This document shows positions 12,211-23,012 of a stretch of DNA of 64,000 bases, one piece after another (the stretch's first letter is position 1; every line of letters begins with the position of its first letter). The stretch comes from Morella rubra (taxonomy: Eukaryota > Streptophyta > Magnoliopsida > Fagales > Myricaceae), in assembly GCA_003952965.2 (NCBI GenBank), contig CM025852.1, positions 10,172,879 through 10,236,878 of the forward strand, read 5' to 3'. Made by a program: the position numbers and the translations under genes. The notes under the pieces were generated by a model, which ran no database searches, had not been told where the DNA came from, and saw only the letters and a list, made by a program, of their open reading frames with translations.

Positions 12211-13051
12211 CAGTCAAAAGGGCAAAAATCTCCTGATTGGGGATGATATGGTGGATGAAACTGCGGAGATTGGAGAGCCTGTGTTTGATAACGATGATGA
12301 TGAGGATGATGTGCTGTATGGAGATGGACAGGAGACTCTGGTCATTCACAAGAGTCTACTGACTCCCAAGGATGACTTAGAGGATGATTGGTTGAGAACC
12401 AATATTTTTCACACAACTTGCACAATTGCAGATAAAGTCTGGAAGATGATTATTGATAAAGGCAGTTGTGAGAACGTGATGTTTGAAGAGACTGTCTAGA
12501 AACTGCAATTGAAACAGATCGCCATCCCAAGCTGTACAAGTTGTCGTGGCTAAATAAAGGCAGTAAGGTAAAAGTAGATAGGCGATGTTTAGTATCCTTT
12601 TCAGTCGGAAAAAAAATATTTTAATAATGCTTGGTGCGATGCAGTATATATGGATGCTTGTCATATATTGTTAGGTAGGCCTTGGCAATATGATCGTAGT
12701 GTTGTGCATAATAGACGGAAAAATACTTATTCCCTTAGCATCAAAGGGAAGAAGATAGTGTTGGCACCTCGACGGGAAGAAATCACTCCTACCCCCGTGG
12801 CCAGCAATAGTAACCTACTTTCTATGTCCAGGTTCTTACTTGAGATGGAGCGTAGAGACGTGGTCTATGCATTACTGCCTTGTCGGAATCATGCAACGGA
12901 CGTGACTGCAAAATTACCAGCGGAAGTGCAGCAACTGCTGGTAGAGTTTTCTGACCTGTTGCCAGAGGATCTTCCTCCTGGGTTACCAACTGATGTCTTT
13001 AATGTGAAGCACTTGAGTCCCTGTTTTGGGGACCCGATGATACTGCATTGA
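12200..13051 (+). pseudogene. Gypsy protease and pol remnant with internal deletion
   Basis: After an acidic linker, the protease region shows 'MIIDKGSCENVMFEE', in which the catalytic DSG/DTG motif is altered. The piece just before the reverse transcriptase is present ('ACHILLGRPWQYDRSVVHN', then 'DLLPEDLPPGLP'). At about 12990 it passes directly and in frame into 'DVFNVKHLSPCFGD', which is the far C-terminus of integrase in related elements. The reverse transcriptase, RNase H and integrase core, about 3 kb, are therefore missing. Confidence 0.8.
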
Positions 13052-13350
13052 ACTTGAGGATGAGTTCTTTCAAGAGATATATTCCCATATATCTCAACTT
13101 GAGATTTTCTTCTCCTTTTATGGTAATCTTTTAATTTATCAATTCGGATGTGATTTTGGATCTGATTTGAGTTAGATTTTTGGCAATCTATTTATTTTGG
13201 CATGTGTTTACTTTTGGCATAATTAATGGGATTTTGTTAATTTTGGTAAAATTGCATATTGGACGAATTTCAACTATAAAGCCTGGCTTGTGGGCTAAGG
13301 TTTGGACAATTCTTGATTATTGATAATTCTCTTAATATCAGAGACGTTTT

Positions 13351-14810
13351 TAAAGGTGAGTATCGGAACGGATGGAACCAGAATGGGCCATTCGGTTCGG
13401 GTTCCGGTACTCACGGAACCAAAATATCCATTCCGAAATCCGGAAATTCTGGTTCCATTAGTGGGCTTAAAGGCCCAATTTTGGTTTGGCCCAAAATGTT
13501 TTTTTAAGCATTTTTGGCCGAAAAAACGGGCTGTTTTTTTTCCCCTGTGATACAATTTCATAAGACAAGAGAATACTGATTTTTAAGCATATCATTCCAA
13601 AAAGAAGCAAAAACAATAAAGCTACAAGATAAAGGACTAAAGTCACAGATTACACTTCAGACTGGGAATGCTTCATAGATGTGGTAGGAGAACCGAAAAC
13701 AGCTAAAATTTAATCTAGGAACAATAGTTAAGATCGTGTCACTATTTATTGAGAAAATATAGTTAGAACATGTACTGTTAGATTAATCATTGGCACCGAT
13801 CTAGCTTCGTTACCTGCAACACCATGATGAAACCAAATGCCAATATTAGTGAACCATTAGTTAGCAAATCAAAATTATAATGAAAAGAAAACAGATTCTG
13901 TCGCTGCTTGGCTCTTAAGGGTAGGGGGAATAAGCTAAAAATTAAAAGGTTGATGGTACTTGGTTAAAAATAAATGCAGAAAGATTAATAAGAAGAAAGC
14001 TCAGTTAAGATTTGGTTCCCATAAGTGGAAACATTTACTAAGTGGAAAGGCATAAATGCTGACATCTAAATCTCATAGGCCAAAATTAAAGCACTGATCA
14101 CCTACACATAAATTGGCTATTATTTTCCCTATTCTGCCATCGCCTTTTAGGTGATAGAGGTGATTTAGGAGATGATGCGAAGTCCTTAAAACTTGTGAAC
14201 TAGATTAGTCTCAGTTAGCCTCTGCAATTTTTTTGTGAACTAGATTCCAGGATCAACCATTCTCTTCCATGATTTAAGAGACAAGATCAAGATTCAAACA
14301 CTACCTAAATGCAGATATAAGAACATGGAGTATTTCGGGCAAAAAGCATGGACCTAAAAAACTTGGATGCTAAATCAGTCATGTTTCAATATATGGTCTC
14401 CAAAGGTTGATATGGTACATGAACACAGAACCAATCCAAAAGAAAAATGACAGAGGATGAGCAAATCAAAGCAAGATCACAGAGAAAATATGGAGAAGGG
14501 CCAAGAGAGACCAAATCAAACATAAACCATCAAAGTAAGATACAACAAATTAAAATTAACAAACCCTAAAGTACTATATTTTGCAAACAAAGCCCTAAAT
14601 CCCGAATCTGCCAATCACATCCCCAAATTATCAAACCCTAAAACTCTAGTTCAAAGAGAGATAAGCTATCATGCTTAGATTTAGACAAAAAAACTATACC
14701 TTGGTGAGAGAGAGAGAGAGATTCGGCGCCAAAAGAGAGATTTCGGCCAAGAGAGAAAGAGAGAGAGAGTTGAGAGGACCACTTATGGTCGGCAAAGGAG
14801 GTGGACAATG

Positions 14811-14879
<69 letters not shown>

Positions 14880-15220
14880 ACGAGGGAGACATAGTCACAG
14901 AGAGGAAGGAGGGAGAGAGAAAGGTCGCAGGGAGGAAGGAGGGAGAGAGAAAGAAGAAGGTGGGGAGAGGGGGTTCGTGAAGTTCGTTGAGTGACCTGGG
15001 TCGTTTTGACCCAGGTCAAAATATATGTCTTTTTAAAATCAGAACCGTAACCCTTAAAAAAAAAAAATTGGTACCAGAAAATTCCGGCAATTCCGCTGGA
15101 AATTTTCGGTTCTGGAAAACCAGAAAAATGTTATCCAGTTCCGGTACGAAATAGGCCGGAACTGGTACCGGAACCGGAATCGAAATTTCCGGCGAAATCC
15201 AGATAAAATTCTCACCCTTA
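13351..15220. mobile_element. Inner hAT-like element inside the gypsy 3' LTR
   Basis: Perfect 8-bp target duplication gacgtttt at 13343-13350 and 15221-15228. Terminal inverted repeats TAAAGGTGAG and (inverted) TAAGGGTGAG, 9 of 10 bases. Subterminal regions on both sides are rich in 'ggaaccgg', 'ggtacc' and 'ttccgg' repeats, as transposase-binding zones often are. No transposase frame. The interior holds GA microsatellites next to a segment with repeated 'aaaccctaa' and 'aaagccctaaatcc', which resembles a captured plant 5' UTR. Confidence 0.9.
14706..14962 (+). repeat. Interrupted GA microsatellite
   Basis: Long runs of GA with single-base interruptions. They generate open Ser/Leu-rich frames on the minus strand that are not genes. 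Confidence 0.95.
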
Positions 15221-16281
15221 GACGTTTTCTCTTTGTTTTGGGCGTTTATCTTGTATCTTTACTACGGATTTCTAGTAGAACTAGCATGCAGAATAATTCT
15301 CTATTCTGCCCGGCATCAATATCTACACAAATTTTAAAGAATTTAGTTAATATTAAAAAATTCCTATGATTAAGGAATTTTGAAAAATTCTCCCAAGTAG
15401 TTATCAGCGGCACACAAATATAGAAATTTAAAATTTCAATTGAACTGTTGAAGAAGGCTTTTCTACGTTGCCTTGGAGTTTTGGAAATACAAAAGCTTAG
15501 ACTTCTTTTGAAAGGACAGATTTTGAAATTGGAATTTCCTTTTCAAAGTAAATATTGCCTCTGAGATTTTTGAAGTCGAAATTTTCTTTTCACAACAAAT
15601 ATTGCAAGTTCGTTTGCAAAAATATTCTAGAATATAATGTATTAAACAAAATTTGCAAACAAACATGTAAAATTTAAAAAATCATACACAAACACCAATA
15701 TCTTTTACACAAATTTCAATAACTTTTCACACAATTTCAATATCTTTTCAAAACAAAATTCTAACAAATCTTTTATCTTCATACTTTTCCACCTAACTCT
15801 AATTTTTTTTTTATTAAAAAATTATATCAAATCTTCTCTCTTACACATTTTTATAAATTTTAATAAAAATTAAATATCTTTAAAACTTTTCAACAATCTT
15901 TACACAAAAACTTATAAAACTCAAATCTACATATATAAAATATTAACAATTCTATCAAAAATCCTAAAAATTTTACAATTTTTAATAAAACTAACATCCC
16001 CATGTATCCAAATTTAAAACATAAGTTACTGTAGTTTTTATCATATTTAAAACATCTTCGACATCAGTTATGATAAGAGATTTATAGAATCATAAGTTTT
16101 GTGCGTTTTATTTTTTTAAGTATCCAAATGGAAGTTGTTATAAAATATTATGCGTACTTTTCTTTTATTATAAGTTACAATTCATATATGAAATTATATT
16201 TTTTATTTTATTTAAATAATAATAATAAATTAATTCACCTCCCCACTAAAGAAATATGATGGATCCACCACTGCGCCTAAC

Positions 16282-16615
16282 CACACAATTCCAAATATGT
16301 CCTAAACAACTCCGAGTAGATGCAACAAAAGTATCTCGGATTGCTTCTAGAAGATATTTTCATCATGAAGTGAAATAATTCATTGCTCATCACGTGTTAC
16401 ATGTTTGAGGATAATTTAAGTCCTTATGGAGATTGACGATCAGAAGATATTTTCATGATCACGAAGTCAAATAATTAATCTTTGCTCATCACATGTTACC
16501 TGTATGACCATCATTTAAGTCCTTAAATTGAGGTTTGAGTCATGATCGATATCTTAAAGTAAGGCTTGAGTCATGTTTAATGTTAATTTTGTAGTCTTTA
16601 TTAATTAATCACGTG
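16282..16615 (+). repeat. Spacer with a 93-bp direct duplication
   Basis: Two imperfect units begin at 16349 and 16442 ('agaagatattttcat'), each running through 'tgctcatcac(g/a)tgttac' to 'atttaagtcctta'. No coding sequence. Confidence 0.7.
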
Positions 16616-16974
16616 ACATTGATCAGTGGCAAACCAGGATTCAATGGGAAGGGGGCAAACTCCTAAAGAAAGGCAACATCAAGTTGAGTTCAGATAGTTG
16701 CACCAACTAAATAATCCTGTACATATTAAGATTGAGGGGATAATGATCCTTATAAATCTATCAGGCCACTAATTGACTGGTACTTACACAACACATGAAC
16801 TATTATTGACAAACAAGAGCCATACTTCATCTTACAAACGAGGAAACACAAAAGCTGAAATTTAAATTAAAAATAAAGTGTACATTGGAAGACATTTATT
16901 GCCAATGCAAGCTGCTGGAATCAGATTGCTTTCTGGGCTTTAGTGATGAGAATTTCACCTCATTGATTGCTTTC

Positions 16975-19606
16975 TAGGCTTTTAGTGATTCATGGTGGGA
17001 GCTTCTAGTAGAAACAAGACAATCATAATACAAACTCTCAATATGAAAATCAAAGTATAGAACGGCAAGTATTTGAAATTTTAATTCCAAAAAGGAAAAG
17101 CTTACCTCAAAAGCATCCAAAGGATGAACGAAGAGAATAGCTTCGGATCCTGGAACAACAAACAGATATATTAGAAAATAATTAAGGACTAAAAATACTA
17201 AAAATATTGAAATACACGTACCACTATTTGCTGATACTAAGAGGTGGCAATTGGATCCTACAGACTGCATCTTCTGAAAACGTTGCAAAATAGCTTCGTT
17301 CTTATTAGTTTCAAATATTTCTCTCTCGATGTATACCACCATACAATCATTCAGCCATTCATCTCCCATTTTATTAAGCAAGTAAGTTTTGATAAACTTC
17401 ATTGTAGAAGAACACTCTTTCAACGGTTGCAGTCGCAACTGGTAAGACCAATGCCAACTCAATAAGCTGATAAACCAATGGATATAGAGTATGCTTTCTT
17501 GTCTCAACCATCTTCACAGCAAGACCTCCAATATCTTGAAGCCCAGAAAAAGCATCATAACTTCTCACATTATAAATATAGTTTCGAAGTTGATCTTTAA
17601 GTACAACACGATCAATTGCTGAGAAATCTTCTGGATAAAGCTTAGCAAGACGAAGTAACTTAGCATGATCAAACCTGAGAATGAGTCTCTTGGATCAAAC
17701 ATGCTATACAAAGAAGTAACTCTGTACTTTCTTCTGTGAAGCGATGATCCATCTCCTGAGCGATTAAATCAATAACTTGTCAAAACACTTCCACACGAAA
17801 ACGATGTAAATAAGTAATTGTTTGCCCTTCACGCCGAGCCCGACCGCGAGTTGGAATAATATCTTCCATATTGGGCACAGTGATAGAATTATTCACACAA
17901 AAAGTTTTAACTTCTTCCAAAAAATCATCCATTCCTTCTCCCTCAAATCCTGCAACCGACGCTTCACAATTCCAACCAAATTCATAGCATTAACAATGTC
18001 TTGATCCTTTCGTTGTAAGGCTGTGACAATTCATTTGTAATTCCAATTATATTTCTCAACAAATGCATAGTAAATACAAAGTCGAAGCTTTGAATCTTAT
18101 CCAGTAACTCAGATCCATGGATCTTTGTTCTGTGCAAATGCCATCCTCTGCTACGTTTTCAAGCACATCCAACACTGCTGACCACATAGTGAAGAGACGC
18201 ATTATTGTAAGGTGGTATGAACCCCAACGAGTATCACCTGTCGTACGAGACTGGTTTCTTGATTTTTGCCCCTTCCATTGATAATTTCTCCCTTATCCAA
18301 TAGCTCCACTATTTTCTATGTTGACTTTGCCGAAGAGAATCTTTCCTTTTACAAGAAGCTCCGACTATATTCACAATCATCATAGTGTAAGAGAAAAAAT
18401 CACAAACTTAGATGTTATTCTTTGCAGTAGCCACAATAACCAATTGAAGTTGGTGAACAAAGCAATTAATATAGGTCATAGAAGGATTATCCCTCAAAAT
18501 GAGAGACTTCAACCATTGAACTCGCCTCGCATGTTTGATGCTCGATCATACCCTTGACCTCTCAACCTGGATATTGATAACCTATGCCTTGCAAACAATT
18601 TTTCTATAGCATTTTTCAAAGATTGAGAGCAAGTGTCGGTAACATGTTTCACACCAATAAACATTTCTATCACTTGTCCACGTTTGTTCACATATCTCAA
18701 AACCACTGCCATTTGCTCCTTCACTGATATATCTCGAGATTCATCAACCATAAGTGAAAAATATTTGTCCCTAATATCTTTAATGATGGCAAGTGTGGTC
18801 TCTGCTGCAGCAGCATTCACCAATTCCTTCTGAGCTTTTGGAGAAGTCATTTGGTTATTTCCCGGAGCATTAAGAAGAGTTGCCTTAGCCACCTTTTCAT
18901 TGCGTAAGCTGTACCATTCCAAGAGCTCAAGAAAATTACTCTTCCTCATTGAACTCTCGGACTCATCATGACCACAAAAAGCTAATCCTTGCATCAAAAG
19001 ATAACGAATGCAATCTAAAACTTTGTCAAACGAATGCGATAAGCATTCTCTACATCGGACCCATGTGCGGATAACATGTACGACACACTCTATCGCTAAT
19101 TTCTAATTGTTTCACATTGTCTTCTAGCATCATTGTGAGCAATATTAATGTCTCCAACATGCTCACTAAAAACCTCCACTGCTTTTTTCCTATTGCTAAA
19201 TCCAGTAGATGTAAACACATCTCCCCTGGATTTTCCTCCTCTAGCTCTCCTAAATAGATAACAACACAAGCAATACACTGCATCATTTGATACGCTATAT
19301 TCCAACCGGTCGTTATTTTTGAACCATAACTCCCTAAAACCCTCATTATTTTCCCATATTGTTTTTTGAAAAATCATGATCAAGTGGTTGACAAGGACCT
19401 TTAATCAAATACTCCCTACGAACTTGATCCTAATCCCAACATCATATTCTTCAATGGGTTTACGTAACCCTGGGTCAGCAACAATATCATCCGGACTAAA
19501 CAAATACGAGGTCTTTTCGAACTAGTATTTGTTTCAGAACTAACAATTACGTTAGAAGTACTAGACGACCCTACGCTGGTTGGCTTCTTTATAAAAACTT
19601 ATCCAT
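16975..19606 (-). pseudogene. hAT transposase (TTF-type zinc finger, DUF4371, hAT dimerisation), decayed
   Basis: Would cut and paste the element in the nucleus. Probable start at 19604-19606 (MDKF...). Domains on the minus strand in order: a TTF-type zinc finger at about 19383-19050 ('NDAVYCLCCYLFR' and 'FSNRKKAVEVFSEHV'); DUF4371/RNase H-like core at 18997-18509 ('YFSLMVDESRDISVKEQ', 'VIEMFIGVKHV'); C-terminal hAT dimerisation at about 17570-17230 ('LPVATATVERVF', then 'MGDEWLNDCMVVYIEREIF'). The pieces lie in different frames with stops between them (near 17430, 18500 and 19050), so it is dead. This type is often annotated in plants as zinc finger MYM-type protein 1-like. Confidence 0.88.
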
Positions 19607-19994
19607 TATCTAAACAAAACAAAACAAAATAAAATTTATCAATATAATTTCATAATGAAGCTATATCCTATCATTGATATGAATTTCTCTAGTAGAGCAC
19701 AAAAGATTCGTCCCTTAAATCAAAATGCAACTCAAGAGAAAACTAAAAGGAGTGCTAACTGAGCATCCTAGACAAATGCTATAAGCACTTAAAAAAAAAA
19801 TGAATCATAGAACGACTAACACGAGGATTGAAATATTTACCACTTTGTGAAGAAGAACATAATAATCTTGCAACATATTTATTTTTCAAACATGCAGAAT
19901 ATTTGAAACATAGCTTAAAATATATATATATATATCAAACGCATTGTTAGTTGGAGAGTATTTGAAATAAAATCAATCAAATTAACTTTTAATA

Positions 19995-20275
19995 TATCAA
20001 TTGCATCAAATTTCTATAGACTCACAAATAAATTCACAAACAGATTCTATAGATTGCAGCAACAATAAATTGAGGACAATAAATTCTATAGATTCACAAA
20101 CAAATTCTATAGATTCGGTAACAATAAATTCAATTGCATCAAATTCTATAAATTCACATATCATCCCCTGTAGATTGTAGCAACAATAAATTGATAACAA
20201 TAAATTCTATAGATTCACAAACAGATTCTATGCATCCAGCAACAATAAATTCAATTTCAGCAACAACAAATTCAA
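19995..20275. repeat. AT-rich minisatellite inside the hAT element
   Basis: Irregular repeats of 'aaattctatagattcacaaa' and 'agcaacaataaattca' units of about 35-45 bp. It opens an artefactual frame on the minus strand. Confidence 0.8.
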
Positions 20276-20460
20276 TGGCCGGTCACCCAAATCCCAATTG
20301 ACAACTTAAACACAGTACATGAGCTGAAAGTGAGACCCTTCCTCTTCTTTCAATTGCAGTATGTGGCGTAACTAGTGTTGCCTTTCCAAATCCCAATCCT
20401 AAATTCCTAATCAAATTTCATCACATTATCAAGCAAAAATTAAAATAAATTTCATCACTA

Positions 20461-20521
20461 ATTGAAAAATAAACTAGAGAGAGAGAGTTGAGTTGAGACT
20501 TGAGAGAGAGTGCCTAGAGGC

Positions 20522-20558
<37 letters not shown>

Positions 20559-20610
20559 GTGGTTGTGGAGGAGGAGAGAGGGACGGAGAGGGAGAGAGAG
20601 AGCCGGTGTG
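20461..20610 (+). repeat. GA microsatellite
   Basis: Dense GA runs, longest near 20524-20555, continuing in interrupted form to about 20740. Same purine bias as in the hAT at 13351-15220. Confidence 0.9.
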
Positions 20611-20882
20611 AGAGAGGCAGAGTGAGAGAGGGCTAGAGGCTGGTGTTCTGTGGCGGCAGAGTGAGGAGGAGAGAGGGACGGTCGGACGAAGGCTGGCGTC
20701 GGGAGGGGGAGCAGAGTGAGAGTGAGAAAGGGGGAAAATTGAAAGTGGGGGAGGGAGGCCACATTACGTAGGGTGAAACACACGTTTCACCTTGATTTTT
20801 TTTTTTTTTTAAAGCAGAAGGTGAAACGACGTCGTTTCACCCTCTACTGATTTTTTTAAAAAAATACTGGCTGGGCTGGCCT

Positions 20883-20909
20883 GGGGGGGGGGGGGGGGGG
20901 GGGGGGGGG
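20883..20909 (+). repeat. 27-base guanine homopolymer
   Basis: Uninterrupted G27 followed by aaaa and a further G run to about 20921. Located near the end of the hAT element. Confidence 0.9.
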
Positions 20910-21102
20910 AAAAGGGGGGGGTGGGCTCTAAGGGGGACGACCCATATAAAAAAAAAAAAAATTCTTTACACATTTCCGGGTGATGGGGGGCGGTGACCCC
21001 CACTGCCCCTCGCTCGTTCTGCCTGTGACGTTGATACAACATTAAAAAAATATGCGTGCATATCTTGTCATTTAACCATGAAATCTTCTCGTCAATAATG
21101 TA

Positions 21103-22991
21103 TTTTTTTTTGTGAAGGGTGACGATATGTCTATAATTTATTAGATTTTATGGCAGCAGTGACAATAATAATACTTGGTCGACTGCATAAATCAAAATAC
21201 CAAAAAACCAAGCAAAAATGAACTAAAACTTCCACTCAAATGAAATACTGATTTGGGCAAAGTAGGAAGAGCATGAATATCTAAGCTGTAAGAACCAACA
21301 ACATTTTTCGACATATCTAACATTCCAAAATTATAGCTTCGTTCTTGCTGCTCCGGCCTTCGACAAAATATCCACTAACACATGATTACTTTCGAAAGAA
21401 AGGCCATCCAATTGGGTCAGATCAGCTTTAATAATATTCCAGCAAGCAAAATAGAAACTAGGAGAAAAGCCGTCGAGACAGAACTGCTGTCTCCAGGAAT
21501 ACTACTATCCATAACTGTTTCTAGTTCTTGCATATATAGGCAGAGGTTTACACAACCCTTCGTTAAACTCACGACTAACTTCCGACCGGATAGGAGAACC
21601 ACCTCCATCTGTTCTTCTCTAAGCAAAGGATCAGTAAAGAAATTAACAGCTTCATTAATTATGAACGATCTTCAGGAGAATTCAGAGTCGTGCCATCTTC
21701 CAAGCTGGTTATTTTAGAAATCCAAGCTTTGCGATGTCGATTGGCAATAGCTCCATGAAAGAACGTTGTGTTAGCATCCATCCCCTTCCTTTAACCACTT
21801 TGAAAAATCTCCGATTTTTAGACCGAATCGACACTTAGGAGTGAATAGATGTTTACCCCAATTAAATCAAATTACTTTATGCGATAGTTTTTGAACAGTT
21901 CAAAATTTATCGAGTCTAGATTAGAACAAATACCAATTTAATCAATAAAATAATATACAGAAAAATAAAACAAACTCTAATCACAAAAAGAAATGAGATT
22001 TTGTTGACAAAATGAAAAACTTTTGAAGCACCCTTCAAAAGAAAAAACTACTTCGGAATAGCAACGCCACCCGAAATCCACTAAAAGGAAAAACCTTAGA
22101 AGTAATTTGGACACTAACAAACTATTTGCTAACTGTGACAACTCAATGCAATAATCTGAATAACGCTACTCGTAAGTTCTTCAACACTAGTTTCAGTAGC
22201 CAAACTCCTTCAACACTCTGAAAGGTTTCACAAGAAAAGTTGGTTTTAAGGTGATCAGTGGATGAGAGAAAAAGTTAGTAATTTTAGATTTGAAATTTCT
22301 GAGGTGTTTTTCTCTCTTAAATTGAGGCTCAAATAAATAATGAATGACCTCCTTACATAAAGGGTATTTTTCTTTCTGGCAACAAGTCGACATCTCAAAG
22401 TATTTAAAAGATACCTTGAGTTTCAAGTAGAATAAGATTCTAAAAAGCTGGGTCTTTTAGAAATCTTCGATTTTCTTTCGAGCTAGGATCTAGTGACAGT
22501 AAGCATGCCTTTATGCGAAGGCTTCACTCAAGCGTGGAGTAGGCTACTTGCGTGTAGAATCCTTTTCTTGAGCAAACTATTGAGAGACTTCTTTTTCTGT
22601 TGAAAAATTAGTCCAAAATTATTTGATAAGGAATTACAGCTCCATTTGGACTTAATTTGACACAGAATTACGCCAATGCTCTAACACTTGATTTTCGCTT
22701 TTTGAGCCCGATAAGTTTCTTCCCTTTTATATACCAATTGCCTAGCTCTTTCCAAACTTGACCAAGATGAACTTCATTAATCTCATTCGGCTCTCTCATG
22801 GTCTCATTTTCTAAATTCACCATCTTTATCCTCCAGATGAACAATATTCTTGTGAACATGATCACCAATCGAGGGACTAATCCAAGCTTTAAGCACAACT
22901 TTCAGCCTTTTCACAGTTTCTCACCAAACCGAGGAAGGCCCGTACGTATTATGAGATTCTAGATCCCAGTTCTCTTTAACCACCTTTAAAA
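21103..22991 (-). mobile_element. LINE (L1 type) fragment, antisense, split by a solo LTR
   Basis: A 21-bp target duplication lies at 21082-21102 and 22992-23012 (19 of 21 bases agree). The T run at 21103-21111 is its poly-A tail. On the minus strand, 22991-22687 encodes the linker before the reverse transcriptase ('LKVVLKAWISPSIGDHVHKN'), and 21800 downward continues with 'WLKEGD..NTTFFH', the usual start of that domain. The reading frame K-I-K | W-L-K-E-G is cut exactly by the solo LTR. The reverse-transcriptase catalytic core is missing and stops are present. Confidence 0.85.
21801..22686 (-). mobile_element. Solo LTR, copia-like, inserted in the LINE
   Basis: Read on the minus strand it starts TGTTAGAGCATTGGCGTAAT and ends 'ctattcactcctaagtg' ... 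'gatttttca'. Same family as 38373-39482. Such LTRs occur in plant copia elements of the SIRE group, where 'attcaccccc' lies near the 3' end. The flanking sequence is tcaag/caaag, so the 5-bp duplication has decayed. No internal region remains. Confidence 0.7.
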
Positions 22992-23012
22992 AATCATCTT
23001 GTCAATAATGTA

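Larger units (their letters stand above)
10791..15318 (+). mobile_element. Ty3/gypsy LTR retrotransposon, internally deleted, nested in the outer hAT
   Basis: The 5' LTR begins TGACGC and ends GCGTCA, a perfect 6-bp inverted end. A perfect 5-bp target duplication ATATC lies at 10786-10790 and 15319-15323. A primer-binding site follows the 5' LTR. The inside encodes gag, a zinc knuckle and protease remnants, then the RNase H and integrase core is missing. The 3' LTR is interrupted by a second hAT (13351-15220). Shared LTR parts are roughly 90% identical by eye, so the insertion is old. Confidence 0.9.
13077..15318 (+). repeat. 3' LTR of the gypsy element, truncated and split
   Basis: Matches the 5' LTR from about 13087 to 13350 and again from 15221 to 15318. 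The first ~100 bp of the LTR are missing. The gap 13351-15220 is a hAT insertion. Confidence 0.85.
10646..16273. mobile_element. Outer hAT-like non-autonomous element, host of a nested retrotransposon
   Basis: Left end CAGGGGCGGATACA and right end (read inverted) CAGTGGTGGATCCA agree at 11 of 14 bases. The 8-bp duplications are cccctaac (10638-10645) and cgcctaac (16274-16281), one mismatch. Without the gypsy element inside it, about 1.1 kb of AT-rich, non-coding sequence remains, made of 10646-10785 and 15324-16273. 'CAGNGGCGGA' ends with 8-bp duplications are typical of plant hAT elements. No transposase of its own is visible. Confidence 0.75.
16624..21027 (-). mobile_element. 4.4-kb hAT element with zinc-finger/DUF4371 transposase
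   Basis: 8-bp duplications acattgat (16616-16623) and acgttgat (21028-21035), one mismatch. The ends are CAGTGGCAAACCAGG on the left and, inverted, CACAGGCAGAACGAG on the right; they match only loosely. The same two end types occur on the small related element at 52980-53458, which supports the borders. The transposase pseudogene runs on the minus strand; the rest holds AT-rich minisatellite, GA repeats and a long G run. Confidence 0.82.

Noticed and set aside
14638..15019. Long Ser/Leu-rich frames on the minus strand
   Set aside because: They translate GA microsatellites; no start context, domain or splice signals.
20514..20783. 89-codon minus-strand frame
   Set aside because: Also a translation of GA repeats inside the hAT element.
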